From Dryomyza anilis (Eukaryota; Arthropoda; Insecta; Diptera; Dryomyzidae), in NCBI GenBank assembly GCA_951804985.1, contig OX638135.1, positions 42,732,324 through 42,796,323 on the forward strand: 64,000 nucleotides of DNA, in the 5' to 3' direction. A model generated the notes under the pieces. That model was not told the DNA's origin. It saw only the letters and a list, made by a program, of their open reading frames with translations, and made no database searches. Of the stretch, positions 21,363-34,603 are shown in pieces (within the stretch, counting starts at the first letter, position 1; every line of letters begins with the position of its first letter). Both the position numbers and the translations under genes were made by a program.

Positions 21363-21690
21363 AAGTTAAATAAAAAAAAACCTGAAAAGTGCTAGATTTC
21401 ATAAAAATATACTAACATTTCTCTGAAAAGTAGCTGAAAAATCTGCTACTGTATTAGGTAGTAGAATCTATCAATTTAAAATAAAAAGTAGCAGATCTGC
21501 TCCGATCGGAGCAGAATGTGAACACTGTTTGTACACGTACACAGAAAAAAGTATCGTTTGTCATATTGACAAACGACGTACATCAAACTGTTTTCGTAAT
21601 ATTGACGAACAAGTTAATCCATATAACGTACTAGCATACACACTAAGAAAACAAGAAGTTTATGAAAGTCTTGCAGCAACTTTCCTTTTA
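21363..21690. other. Flank between SINE and tandem duplication
   Basis: AT-rich, no gene. 'cactaagaaaacaa' (21,641) recurs inverted at about 22,267-22,280, possibly the ends of a small element straddling the start of the duplication. Confidence 0.35.
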
Positions 21691-24182
21691 AATTTACGCC
21701 TTGTAGCAAATATTCAAACATCTCATATGTTTTAATAAAGTTGAGGCAAAACTATTAATATTTTTTAAATATGACATATATACAGATAGTTACGAGATGT
21801 TTGTCACAACAGCAATGAAAATTGAGATATTTACAGTTGACTGATAGCAAACATCTTGAGTTCTTGGACATTTGCAACAAAACTTTTGAAGTATTTTGAC
21901 ATTTGACTACCATAAAAAATGAAAATGGCGTACGTTTTGCTTACGCTCGATAGCTCGATTTATCCACAACAATTAAGTAAATAAAATGGTGTAAAAAAGT
22001 GCCAACTCAAATATTACATTTTAATGGTAAAAGTGAAAATAAAATATCGTGTGATTTAAATTATCAACACGTGATGGAAAATATATCTTTTCAGAGTTTA
22101 CTTTGATGACAGCATCGCCGGTCGGATTGGTTCTTCTGCGAAGAAATTTCAAGTCGTTGTATATTTATGGTATTTGACGGTTGTTTGAGAGATGGTTGTC
22201 GCAAATACGATCTAAATAATTTGTAAATAACTTGATATCTAGGGCTGTGATATTTCTAGTAATCATCTTTGTTTTCTTAGTGCAGGTTTTGATGTAGTCG
22301 TTTATCAATATTACGTATCGGAATCTTCAATCTCAAGCTCTTATGTATACACTAACACATACAGGGGGTGTATTTCTTTATTCGTTCTGAACGTTCAGAA
22401 TATTCTGTTTTCAGAATTTCTATTACTTTATTTATTCCGAACGTTCTGGCTTATCCAAATTCTGTTACTTTATAGAAAACAGAACGTTCAGAAAGCATTC
22501 TGTTTATTCTGAGTTCATGGAATACACTGAATAAAACTGTCAACTTAGAAATTATTTACACAAATTACATTTATTATTTTAATGAAGTCACGGGTGCACC
22601 TAAATATTTGGTCATATAGGTACTCAAATAAATCAATAAATCAAATAATGCAACATTTGTAATTATATGGTTATTTTTATGATCTGATAACCATAGCAAA
22701 AATTAAAATGATATGATGATTGTTGTGAAAAATATTTTATTATTTATCAAAATGACGACGAAATTTAGAAATCAATAGGTAACGCTTTTTTAAATTTTCT
22801 AAAAGTGATTATAATATTAATTATAATATTTCGTTGAGAAGGTACATGGAGGAAGCGTCGCAGGCAACGGTTTTTTTAGAAAATATTAAAGTTTTTATTC
22901 TTTAAAACATAAATACAAAAGTGTTGAATAGACTCCTGAGTACATTTTTTTCGATGGTTACCCACACTTGTATCTATATATTATTCGTGTATAAAATGAA
23001 CTCAGTTGTTAAAACTAAAAAGGGTCCTGAGGTCACTGGGGTTATCAGGCCATGAACATAATTACATATTAATCGTGAGATCAATACCTTTCATTTCAGT
23101 ACCTACATGTTTATATAGGTAGGTGTATAAGTTTTCGATTTATCTAGGGTTCCACAAGTCCGACCGAGCCCTAATTTAGTCTGGGACCTAAAAAGGATAT
23201 AGTTTGAAGAAAAAATATTTCACATCATCCGATTTTTAAAACATAAATACAAAAGTGTTTAATAGACTCCTGAGTATATTTTTTTTCGATGGTTACCCAC
23301 ACTTGTATCTATATATTATTCGTGTATAAAATGAACTCAGTTATTAAAACAAAAAAGGGTCCTGAGGTCACTGGGGTTATTAGACCATGAACATAATGAC
23401 ATGAACATACATATTAATCGTGAGATCAATACCTTTCATTTCAGTACCTACATGTTTATAAGTTTTCGATTTATCTAGGGGATAGTTTGAAGAAAAAAAT
23501 ATTACACTTCATCCGGTTATGTAAAGTTCAGCCAATTTGTTTGTTTATAGATTTTTTGGTAGGAGTATCGACTTATTTCCAGATATATCAAAAATAATAA
23601 TTAATTTTGATTTGTATAAATATGTGTCTAAAATAAAAATTATATTTGACTTTTGAAAATATTGATCAAAAATAATTATTTTTGACTTTGATAAATATTA
23701 ATCAAACTTTTATTTATATCACTTAAATATAATTATTATTATATTTTAAAATTTAACAGTTCTATAATAAAAATAAGGACATAAATTAAAAATGTTCATC
23801 GAATGTTATCAATGGTACCCTTTGCTTTATAGTGCCATCATTTCTTACAATGGCATTTTACATATAAACTTAAAAATAATAATTATTTTTGGTCTTTGAT
23901 TTTAGGAAGGTATACAAATCTCAATACCATTTGGAAACAAAATTCAATTTGTGTGTCATATTACAGGTGATCAATTCCGACATCTTGTTTGTAAACCACT
24001 TCAGATGTACACAATGTATTTTTAATGATTATTTTCACTTTTCAAGTCAGCATATTTCGTAAACCATAAATCCAAAATATATTAATTTGATTTTATTTTT
24101 CAAGTACAAAACCTATACAATCACCTATTTTTTGTACCATCAAGAAGCAAAAGGTAATAGTTACTTGACCAATTATTAAATT
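21691..24182. repeat. Tandem duplication of 2,492 bp, first copy
   Basis: The block repeats at 24,183-26,674 with a constant offset of 2,492. I noticed one substitution (near 22,945). Both units start at 'aatttac', and the same heptamer follows the second unit, so 7 bases of microhomology could have mediated it. The content is non-coding: a cluster of 'gttctgaacgttcagaat' palindromes at 22,393-22,490 and an internal diverged repeat (22,901-23,515). Confidence 0.9.
22901..23515. repeat. Internal diverged repeat, two units of about 335 and 280 bp
   Basis: From 'tttaaaacataaatac' at about 22,901 to 23,231, and again from about 23,236 to 23,515 with substitutions and a shortened end. Both contain 'gtcctgaggtcactggggtt'. 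The pair recurs in the second copy at +2,492. It is older than the large duplication. Confidence 0.85.
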
Positions 24183-26674
24183 AATTTACGCCTTGTAGCA
24201 AATATTCAAACATCTCATATGTTTTAATAAAGTTGAGGCAAAACTATTAATATTTTTTAAATATGACATATATACAGATAGTTACGAGATGTTTGTCACA
24301 ACAGCAATGAAAATTGAGATATTTACAGTTGACTGATAGCAAACATCTTGAGTTCTTGGACATTTGCAACAAAACTTTTGAAGTATTTTGACATTTGACT
24401 ACCATAAAAAATGAAAATGGCGTACGTTTTGCTTACGCTCGATAGCTCGATTTATCCACAACAATTAAGTAAATAAAATGGTGTAAAAAAGTGCCAACTC
24501 AAATATTACATTTTAATGGTAAAAGTGAAAATAAAATATCGTGTGATTTAAATTATCAACACGTGATGGAAAATATATCTTTTCAGAGTTTACTTTGATG
24601 ACAGCATCGCCGGTCGGATTGGTTCTTCTGCGAAGAAATTTCAAGTCGTTGTATATTTATGGTATTTGACGGTTGTTTGAGAGATGGTTGTCGCAAATAC
24701 GATCTAAATAATTTGTAAATAACTTGATATCTAGGGCTGTGATATTTCTAGTAATCATCTTTGTTTTCTTAGTGCAGGTTTTGATGTAGTCGTTTATCAA
24801 TATTACGTATCGGAATCTTCAATCTCAAGCTCTTATGTATACACTAACACATACAGGGGGTGTATTTCTTTATTCGTTCTGAACGTTCAGAATATTCTGT
24901 TTTCAGAATTTCTATTACTTTATTTATTCCGAACGTTCTGGCTTATCCAAATTCTGTTACTTTATAGAAAACAGAACGTTCAGAAAGCATTCTGTTTATT
25001 CTGAGTTCATGGAATACACTGAATAAAACTGTCAACTTAGAAATTATTTACACAAATTACATTTATTATTTTAATGAAGTCACGGGTGCACCTAAATATT
25101 TGGTCATATAGGTACTCAAATAAATCAATAAATCAAATAATGCAACATTTGTAATTATATGGTTATTTTTATGATCTGATAACCATAGCAAAAATTAAAA
25201 TGATATGATGATTGTTGTGAAAAATATTTTATTATTTATCAAAATGACGACGAAATTTAGAAATCAATAGGTAACGCTTTTTTAAATTTTCTAAAAGTGA
25301 TTATAATATTAATTATAATATTTCGTTGAGAAGGTACATGGAGGAAGCGTCGCAGGCAACGGTTTTTTTAGAAAATATTAAAGTTTTTATTCTTTAAAAC
25401 ATAAATACAAAAGTGTTGAATAGACTCCTGAGTAAATTTTTTTCGATGGTTACCCACACTTGTATCTATATATTATTCGTGTATAAAATGAACTCAGTTG
25501 TTAAAACTAAAAAGGGTCCTGAGGTCACTGGGGTTATCAGGCCATGAACATAATTACATATTAATCGTGAGATCAATACCTTTCATTTCAGTACCTACAT
25601 GTTTATATAGGTAGGTGTATAAGTTTTCGATTTATCTAGGGTTCCACAAGTCCGACCGAGCCCTAATTTAGTCTGGGACCTAAAAAGGATATAGTTTGAA
25701 GAAAAAATATTTCACATCATCCGATTTTTAAAACATAAATACAAAAGTGTTTAATAGACTCCTGAGTATATTTTTTTTCGATGGTTACCCACACTTGTAT
25801 CTATATATTATTCGTGTATAAAATGAACTCAGTTATTAAAACAAAAAAGGGTCCTGAGGTCACTGGGGTTATTAGACCATGAACATAATGACATGAACAT
25901 ACATATTAATCGTGAGATCAATACCTTTCATTTCAGTACCTACATGTTTATAAGTTTTCGATTTATCTAGGGGATAGTTTGAAGAAAAAAATATTACACT
26001 TCATCCGGTTATGTAAAGTTCAGCCAATTTGTTTGTTTATAGATTTTTTGGTAGGAGTATCGACTTATTTCCAGATATATCAAAAATAATAATTAATTTT
26101 GATTTGTATAAATATGTGTCTAAAATAAAAATTATATTTGACTTTTGAAAATATTGATCAAAAATAATTATTTTTGACTTTGATAAATATTAATCAAACT
26201 TTTATTTATATCACTTAAATATAATTATTATTATATTTTAAAATTTAACAGTTCTATAATAAAAATAAGGACATAAATTAAAAATGTTCATCGAATGTTA
26301 TCAATGGTACCCTTTGCTTTATAGTGCCATCATTTCTTACAATGGCATTTTACATATAAACTTAAAAATAATAATTATTTTTGGTCTTTGATTTTAGGAA
26401 GGTATACAAATCTCAATACCATTTGGAAACAAAATTCAATTTGTGTGTCATATTACAGGTGATCAATTCCGACATCTTGTTTGTAAACCACTTCAGATGT
26501 ACACAATGTATTTTTAATGATTATTTTCACTTTTCAAGTCAGCATATTTCGTAAACCATAAATCCAAAATATATTAATTTGATTTTATTTTTCAAGTACA
26601 AAACCTATACAATCACCTATTTTTTGTACCATCAAGAAGCAAAAGGTAATAGTTACTTGACCAATTATTAAATT
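24183..26674. repeat. Tandem duplication of 2,492 bp, second copy
   Basis: Nearly perfect head-to-tail copy of 21,691-24,182, ending where 'aatttac' leads into unrelated 'aacagattttt' sequence. Confidence 0.9.
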
Positions 26675-27567
26675 AATTTACAACAGATTTTTTTTTTAGT
26701 TTTACTTATGGATTTCAGAGAATAAAACAGTATCAAACTTAATTTTTGAATTATTTATTACATGGACTAAAACCTATTTAAATATCGGTTCCAAGATTTT
26801 TAAAAGTGTGGATTTTTAAAATTGTGTAAATGGGTTTCGATTCCGGTTCCATATATTTTTAATAACGGTTCTGATTCCGGTTCTTTGCGTTCCCTGACAG
26901 GGACTATAATATCTGTTCCGGTTCTGGTTCAGATATTTTTAAAATACCTGTACCGATTCCAACCAGAAATAAATATATAAGTTTCGATTCCAGTTCCCAT
27001 TCTACACATTGTTCATAACGATTCTGGTTCCAAAAATGTAAACGGTTCCGGTATTATTTTTCACGTTTCGCTTGCTATTTCAGAAAACACGTAGCTTGTG
27101 ATACCAATTTCGCCTTTGTCTGTTTAAAACATGTCCAAAAAATGTCTTGAGACATTTTGATATAGAACTCAAAATATTTAAAACTCGAATTGTGTATTCT
27201 TCAGAATCTTTGTCAAAATACAATGGCGCATATTCGTAGACAATTTAAAGTCAACTTTAAAATAAGAGTTACCCGCTATTTTGGCCAATTTTAACAAAGA
27301 TTAAGCGAAAAAAGCTCCAAAAGGCGTAAACTATTCAAACAACAATCTAAATTAAAACTGATCGCCCACCTCGCCACCTCCCCTGGATAAGCGCGCTTAT
27401 CATTGGATGACATTTGATTAATTTGTTTGTCGCATTAATGTACAAGTTCGTTTTATTTGTTTGTCGCTTTTTAGCCTTTTCTACAAAATATTTTAGCCGG
27501 ATTGTTGAAACTTTAAATAAAATTTCAATTTATATTTTGACATTATAAATATTTTAGTAAGTCTAAT
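26675..27567. other. Unassigned sequence with GGTTCC/GATTCC-rich hAT-like termini
   Basis: No gene. GATTCCGGTTCC-type motifs recur at 26,780-27,060, and 'ccctgacaggga' at 26,893 looks like two hAT-type ends facing each other. The motif style matches the subterminal parts of the element at 47,778-50,195. A 16-bp palindrome, 'gataagcgcgcttatc', lies at about 27,386. Confidence 0.4.
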
Positions 27568-27830
27568 TACACTGTGCGCACATTTGACAAAAATTTTCGA
27601 CACCAGAAATAAAAGTTACATATTCTTATGGATTTGGACATTCTAAGAAAAACCCACGCTTTTGAGGATTCTATTGGTTGGTAAGCGTTGGTTATAATTT
27701 CAGACTTATTTTTATTTCATTCAAAACATGCATAACAGAACACAAATTATATGTACATATCAATTTTCAAAATTCCTTTAACAGTACCTGAGATATGATA
27801 TGCAAAAGGGACTAATTTTTAGGCTAAAAA
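27568..27830. mobile_element. Single arm of the CACTGTGCGCAC fold-back family
   Basis: Starts TACACTGTGCGCACATTTGA and matches the arms of the complete element at 33,633-35,451 through 'gatatgcaaaa'. No opposite arm was found nearby, so this is a truncated or solo arm. Confidence 0.7.
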
Positions 27831-29229
27831 TATACCAATTTAGAACATTTGCGATATACGAATAATATAAGAAGTTAATTATTTAAAAAAAAAAATAAAA
27901 ATTACTCTGTTCGACAAAGTCCAAATTTTGATATAATGCAGTAAAAGTTACAGCAAATAACAGTTACATTTTTAGCGCTGATTCTGAAAATGGAATCATT
28001 TTTGTCATTTCAGTTTATTTTTTTCTTGCAGTTCTTTTATTTTTTAAATTATAAAAATTATCTTTTTGTTATTAGACGCAAAAAGCCACGCGCAGTCAAA
28101 CATTTGCTTGACGTTTAAAACATTTTTTTTGAATAATCAAAAAATGTATATATAACAAATAAAAAAATGTTACCTTTCTTTAATTTAACTTTTATTACGT
28201 TCTAACCAAGAATCGTAATATTTTCTTTAAATGGGTTTTTAAATTTTTACTGCATCGTAATGAATTGAAGTGTTATTATTGAAAATACGAATTTGAATTT
28301 ATAATATGAACTTTTACTAAACCAATGTATTTTCTTGAAATTTTGAACCTCTTATCTTTGTTAAACAACATATTATAATATGATAGTTTTATTTATTTTT
28401 TTATGAAAATTCAATTTCATGCTTAAAAATTTGAATTGTTTGTTAAGGAAAATGTCAAAATCCACGAATCAATGCAGTACACGGTATATCGTTCAAAGTA
28501 GTAAAATAAAAATTGAGTTGACCACAGAAAATAGATTTATCAATGAAATTGTCAAAAATATGTAATACAAAATATTATCCTAAAATATTACAATTAGATA
28601 AAATATTACAATTAATTTACTAATTAAAAAATATTTTCATTTGATTAGCAATTTATTGAAAAGCCTTTTCTGTCTTTTGACGTTGACAATCGTTAAATTG
28701 AAATTTTTATATCGCAATTCAGTACTATCTGACGAACCAACGACAATATTATTATTGTTTTAAAGTTTTAATAATTTTATAAAATGGAATTTTAGCCGAT
28801 TTCTACATTTTTAACATGCAATTTTTCAATTAAATTTGTTTAAATATTCAAATTGACTACAATACATTAAATATAAAACAAAAAAAACATTTAGCCGTCT
28901 TTTAGCCGGTTTTAAAATGTAATTTAGCCGTTTTTGGCCGTTTTATGTCAGTATTTTAGCCGCAATGTTAAAAAAAATCGGGCAACACTCAGCAATATAT
29001 ATTTACTGAGAATTTTTAAAAAGCGAATGCTTAGTTTGTGGTCGCACGGTAGCTGTATGTACAAAATTTTGTTTTGAGAAGCATTATAATGCGCTCCATT
29101 CACAATACAAAACAAACAATCCAAAGGAATGGAAAGAATTGCTTTCAATATTTTCAAAAGATTGATTGATTTTAGAAAAGATGAATGCGCGCCAATTAAA
29201 GAAAATTGAAAATTACAATTGGACCAATG
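27831..29229. other. Unassigned AT-rich sequence
   Basis: No gene. TTTTAGCCG motifs cluster at 28,790-28,965, with relatives at 27,470-27,500, perhaps subterminal repeats of an unknown element of about 1.5 kb. I cannot define its ends. Confidence 0.35.
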
Positions 29230-29280
29230 CATATACTGTGTATATATATGTGGTATAACAAACAAAACATAACAAAATAC

Positions 29281-31620
29281 ACACAAAAGACCCTAGCAAT
29301 TACCCCTCGCCAGACGCTTATGCACTGCGCGCGCTGGCGCCAGTTTTGCACTCTAAGTGTTGTCAGGTTGTCTCGCACTTGGTCGTTCCTCTGGAGATTC
29401 GGACGCCCTCTTCTACGTTGACCACCACTGGGTACAGAATTGAACACCTTTTTTGCTGGAGCGCTTTCATTCATACGCTCGAGATGTCCAAGCCAGCGTA
29501 GGCGCTGGATCTTAATGCGCCTGACTATGTCAATGTCGGCGTAGAGCTCATACAGCTCGTCGTTCCATCTGATTCTATACTCGTTTTCAACGCATATCGG
29601 GCCATAGATTTTCCGAAGAATCTTTCTCTCGAACGCTCCTAAAGTTCGCTCATCGGTGTTCGCAAGCGTCCATGCCTAAGCGCCATAGAGGAGGACTGGC
29701 ATGATGAGCGGCGTCTAGAGCGTAATTTTTGTCGGTGAGGCTGTTCCCAATTCTCACTGATCAACATGTGTCGCTCAGAGTCATCCTGCAAAGCCTTATA
29801 AGTTTCGCAGGTATACCGAACTCAGACATGGTGGCATATAGGCGACTTCTTATTGGACTGTCGAAGGCAGCTTTGTAGTCGACGAAGAGGTGGTGGGTGT
29901 CGATCTGCCTCTCTTTGGTCTTTTCCAGGATTTGGAGCACTGTGAAAATCGGTTCTATGATGGACTTGCCAGGTCTGAAGCCGCACTGATAAGATCCAAT
30001 CAGTCTGTTTACGATGGGTTTCAGTCTTTCACATAATACGCTCGTTCGAACTTTATACGCGATGTTGAGGAGACTTATCCCACGGTAGTTGGCGCGTATC
30101 GTGGGATCCCCCTTCTTAAGGATTGGGCAGAGTATACTGAGATTCCATTTGCTAGGCATGCTTTCTTCTGACCATATTCTGTTGATGAGCTGGTGCATGC
30201 TCGTTATGAACTCGTCGCCTCCGGTCTTAAATAACTCAACAGGCAGACCATCCAATCCTGCGGCTTTGTTGTTTTTCAGCCTGTTGATGGCTGTGCAGAC
30301 CTCTTCACGGTCAGGCGGCGGTATGTCAACGTCTGACCGTCAGCAACTGGGGTTGTCAAGCTGTCTTCACTATCAGCGGAATAGTTGTCATCATCGCCTG
30401 CTAGAAGATCAGAGAAGTGCTCTCTCCATAATCTCAGTGTACCCTGGACATATGTTACTAGATTCCCGTCATCTTCCTGACAGGAAGAGTGTCTGGTCTT
30501 TAACCCTCCAGTCAGGCGTCTTATCTTCTGAAAGAATTTTCGAGCCTCGTTCCTCTCGCCATGCATCTCTATATCTTCACACTCGCGTCTTTCTAATTCT
30601 CTTTTCTTGCACCTAAAAAGATGTCTCTCCTCCTTCCTCTTCTCTCTGTATCGCTTCTTTATGACTCGCGTAACTACCGACTGCACGGTGGCTCTATATA
30701 CAGCGGCTTTCTCTTCAGTGGCTGGGCGACACTCTTCGTCAGACCACTTGTTCCGTAGTGGGCGTTGGAATCCAAGCACCTCTTCGGCAGCAGTACGCAT
30801 TGAGCGGGAGACGTGTGTCCACTGCGCGCATATATCATCGAGAGGGGGAGTGCCATGGGCAAGCAGGTGTGAGAGTCGAGCGGCATAGGCTTGTTCGGTC
30901 TGTTGTGTGTGCAGTTTACTGACGTCTAGCTTTCTTTGCGTGGGTTTCCGTGCGTTTTTCGCAACACATAAGCGTATGCGAACCTTGGCTGCTACAAGGA
31001 AGTGATCCGAGTCGATGTTGGCATTTCGGATCGAGCATACATCCATCACACTAGAAGCGTGCCTTCCGTCAATCACAACATGATCAATTTGGTTGCACGT
31101 GTTCTGATCGTGTGACCGCCACGTGGCCTTGTGAATATTGAAATGCTTGAATCTACACCCAGAAAAAAATTCCCCCAAATCCCATTAAAATTGGTCAATA
31201 GGACAATTATTGATTTAATAGTATACAAAAAAAAAAAAATCTTTTTATATAAACTCAATGGCAATTTCATGGTATTTTCCGGTATTTAATAGTATTTTCC
31301 GATTAAAATAATAATTTATCCTATTGACTTTTTTTAATAGTAAAAACTATTATTTATATAGTATTTTTTCTGGGTGTAGTAATACTAATTACCATGTTTC
31401 GTGCAGCTGCGAAGTCGATCTGCCTCATTCCATTGTCGGAGATGTTGTCGTGGAGGCTGAATTGTCCAACCGTTGAACCAAAGATACCCTCATGGCCCAC
31501 CTTGGCATTAAAGTCGCCAATCACAATTTAGATGTCGTGACGGGGCAGCGCTCATAGGCTTCGTCGAGGCGCTCATAGAAAGTCTGATTCGTTGAATCAG
31601 ATATCGGGTCACAAGCCCAA
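29281..31620 (-). pseudogene. LINE endonuclease / reverse transcriptase polyprotein, broken
   Basis: Endonuclease pieces: NQTFYERLDEAYER and GDFNAKVGHE-like residues (31,500-31,600), GIFGSTVGQFSLHD (about 31,480), then, after the MITE, ATWRSHDQNTCNQIDHVVID and DSDHFLVAAKVRIRL (31,000-31,150). A basic linker follows. RT: DGLPVELFKTGG, CPILKKGDP, NYRGISLLNIAYK, YQCGFRPGKSI and HHLFVDYKAAFDS (29,761-30,255). The RT catalytic (F/Y)ADD box is missing: the frame stops at 29,761, and the sequence resumes with IYGP and a WLGHLERM segment (29,470-29,650) in other frames. The RT core has therefore been deleted and the element cannot be active. Confidence 0.8.
31154..31378. mobile_element. 225-bp MITE inserted in the LINE
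   Basis: Begins TACACCCAGAAAAAA and ends TTTTTTCTGGGTGTA, giving 15-bp terminal inverted repeats with TA at both edges. It splits the endonuclease frame, so the host LINE defines both ends precisely. Relatives are at 52,194-53,246 and, more distantly, 50,781-51,728 and 57,797-58,658. Confidence 0.85.
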
Positions 31621-31720
31621 TGCACAACCCCCATTTTGGAGGGCCAATATCCCTGTCTCGTTTGTCCCCGACCAGACCTCCCACCGGGGCCGATATTCAG
31701 CTGATTGCTCGGGTTAACGG

Positions 31721-32401
31721 GGTTCACCAACGCGAAGGTGAGACTAGGAATTGTGTAGGAGAGGCTATGGCAACTAATAGAAGTCGGTTACTGGCTTGCA
31801 TTACACCATTCTGAACCCCAATTTTGCCACATAATAGATAAAAAAAGATTTTTTTGCCACATAATAAATAATTAAAAAAGCTTTTACATGAGCTTTCGAT
31901 CAACATTGTTTTAAATATAAAGCATTTCAAACGCACAAACACTTAGTCATTTTGTTAATGTGTGCATTTGCCGTTCGCTGATCTAGATTATTAAAATATC
32001 ACACTGTGCGGTGTATGGAAAATTTAGGGATAAAAAAAAAAATCATTAATTAGGCTTTTTTTTCGCAGCCAAAACCACTTTTTCAATTTTTTTTTTATTT
32101 CAACTATATATTTGCTCAAAATTTTTTAATAATATATTTCGGACATCCCCTTATATATTTTAAGACCGAAAGTATTTAATAGCAAAGAGAAATTCTGTTT
32201 ATATAAGATATACTGAGTTTAGACCAATTGCTGGAATAAGACATTTGCGATACATAAAAATGGTTAAAATGATTCATTCATTGACTACTTTATTCCAGGG
32301 TTTACAAAAATAAAAACTAAAATGTTGCAATAGCAGTAGAGGTCATAGCACATTTCTAAAAACTAAAACTATGGCAGTCACCAGTAGTATTTCAAATTTA
32401 A
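31721..32401. other. Unassigned AT-rich sequence
   Basis: No gene. 'ttgccacataata(g/a)ata' occurs twice close together (31,825 and 31,854). Confidence 0.35.
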
Positions 32402-33115
32402 ACCAGTTGGGAAGGTTAGATCACATGGGAAATTTTAAAGTAGGTGTAATTATGATAGTTAGGATTATCAAAATTATAGTCGGTCTAAGCCGACTATAAA
32501 TACCCTACACATATGTGTGGTTACCATTCAAAGTGATATATAGGTCACCATGGTATACGAATCCTGAAAATAACTACAAACTTTCCATCCCTGAAGATTT
32601 TTCTTTCATTTGATACCCATATTTACAAATGGGTAGGTATACCGAATTTCGATTTTTTTTTTTGTGAACCACAAGTCTTTTCGCCGGAAAACATTACTAT
32701 CATGTATTTGAGCATGATATCAATATATATTTGACCAAAAAAGTTTTCCTAAGCACGTATAGATAAAAATTGATCTTTATAAGTACATTTTATATGAGGT
32801 ATTTGAACATAAGTGGTCGGATCATAGGTCACAATGGACCGATCTCGCCAATACAGCGTAGGTATATTATTAATCTAAGTTATAAGTTTCATTTATCTAG
32901 CTTTTCAATTTTAAAAGTAGTAGGGATTTCAACAGACAGACAGACGGACAGACAGACGGACAGACAGACAGACGGACATCGCTAAATCGACTCAGGAGGT
33001 CATGCTGATCTAGAATATATATACTTTTCCATACCGGAGATGCTTCCTTCTGGGTGTTACAAACGGCGTACCAAACTGAATATACCCTTTCACTCTTAGT
33101 GTAGGGTATAAAAAT
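32402..33115 (-). mobile_element. DINE-1/INE-1-like element, subfamily 1
   Basis: Reverse-orientation copy with 'ccagttgggaaggttagatc' at its left edge, the 'gtcggtctaagccgactata' stem, a GACAGACAGACGGAC run (32,934-32,980) and 'gtgtagggtataaaaa' at the right edge. Confidence 0.85.
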
Positions 33116-33632
33116 GACTACTACTGCTGCTGCTATTTAATTTTTCACATGGTTACGACGGTAGTTGATGTTTGGTTTTGTGTGTGGCTGTGGCAGTCAA
33201 ACACAACTATCGATAGTCGTTGTTCGGTGGTTGCAATATAGCCCACAGTCGTTGTTCAGGTTTTTGCAAACAACTATTAGCCGAGTAGTCGGTCATTGTT
33301 CGGTTGCTGCGAATTAATGTCGTAGTTCATATTCAGAAACAACAGCAATGGTTCGTGAAATGTTCAACGCGGCTGCGTGAGATCTATAGCAACAACACAC
33401 ATGTTGTTGTCATGTGTGCCATGCAATAACATGATAGAGTAAACGCTGCAGCGCGCCGCGTGTTATTCAGTGTTGCTTAGCGGCAATTAATTTATTTTAT
33501 TTGAAAGTTGCATTTAAAAAGTTAAATTTGTATGTTTAGATTATAAATGCATTAAATACTATGAAACAGTAAATAATAATAAAAAACCAATAGAATATGA
33601 TATTTCACTAAAATTAAATTGTTCATTAATAA
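33116..33632. other. Less AT-rich unique patch with GTCGTTGTTCGG repeats
   Basis: No open frame. Three related motifs occur: AGTCGTTGTTCGGTGGTTGC (33,206), CAGTCGTTGTTCAGG (33,247) and AGTCGGTCATTGTTCGGTTG (33,286). An inverted 'caacaacacacatgttgttg' follows at about 33,391. The sequence differs in composition from its surroundings and I cannot assign it. Confidence 0.35.
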
Positions 33633-33872
33633 TACTGTGCGCACCCATTTTGCCACCAGAAATGAAAGTTACATATTCTTATGGATTTTGACATTCTAAG
33701 AATAATAATCAGTTTTTTCCATACACGTCCAGTTTCAAGGATATTTGACAAAATCGAAAAACCACGTTTTTGAGAATTCTATTGGTTGGTAAGCGTTGAT
33801 TATAATGTCAGACTTATTTTTATTTTATTCAAAACATGCATAACAGAACACAAATTATATGTACATATCAAT

Positions 33873-34603
33873 TTTTATACCCTACACTAAGAGTGAAAGG
33901 GTATATTCAGTTTGGTACGCCGTTTGTAACACCCAGAAGGAAGCATCTCCGGTATGAAAAAGTATATATATTCTTGATCAGCATGACCTCCTGAGTCGAT
34001 TTAGCGATGTCCGTCTGTCCGTCTGTCTGTCCGTCTGTCTTTCCGTCTGTCTGTCTGTCTGTTGAAATCCCTACTACTTTTAAAATTGAAAAGCTAGATA
34101 AATGAAACTTATAACTTAGATTACTAATATACCTACGCTGTATGTGCGAAAAAATTGGCGAGATCGGTCCATTGTGACCTATGATCCGACCACTTATGTT
34201 CAAATACCTCATATAAAATGTACATATAAAGATCAATTTTTATCTATACGTGCTTAGGAAAACTTTTTTGGTCAAATATATATTGATATCATGCTCAAAT
34301 ACATGATAATAATGTTTTCCGGCGAAAAGACTTGTGGTTCACAAAAATAAATCGAAATTCGGTATACCTACCCATTTGTAAATATGGGTATCAAATGAAA
34401 GAAAAATCTTCAGGGATGGAAAGTTTGTAGTTATTTTCAGGATTCGTATACCATGGTGACCTATATATCTTTGAATGGTAACCACACATATGTGTAGGGT
34501 ATTTATAGTCGGCTTAGACCGACTATAATTTTGATAATCCTAACTATCATAATTACACCTACTTTAAAATTTCCCATGTGATCTAACCTTCCCAACTGGT
34601 TTA
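33873..34603 (+). mobile_element. DINE-1/INE-1-like element, subfamily 1, inside the fold-back arm
   Basis: Starts 'tttataccctacactaag' and ends 'cttcccaactggttt'. It interrupts the left arm between 'gtacatatcaatttt' and 'aaattcctttaaca', which are contiguous in the right arm. The insertion is therefore younger than the fold-back element. Confidence 0.85.

Larger units (their letters stand above)
29230..31720 (-). mobile_element. Non-LTR retrotransposon (APE-type LINE), 5'-truncated and broken
   Basis: The minus strand encodes an apurinic-type endonuclease remnant, a linker, a reverse transcriptase part and a C-terminal WLGH-type segment, in that order. The clade (RTE- or CR1-like) is uncertain. 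The 5' end fades near 31,720, the 3' end is near 29,230, and a 225-bp MITE interrupts it. Its base composition is clearly richer in G and C than its surroundings. Confidence 0.85.

Noticed and set aside
30089..30888. Plus-strand frames of 175 and 93 codons
   Set aside because: Antisense to the LINE endonuclease-RT linker, whose residues are recognisable on the minus strand.
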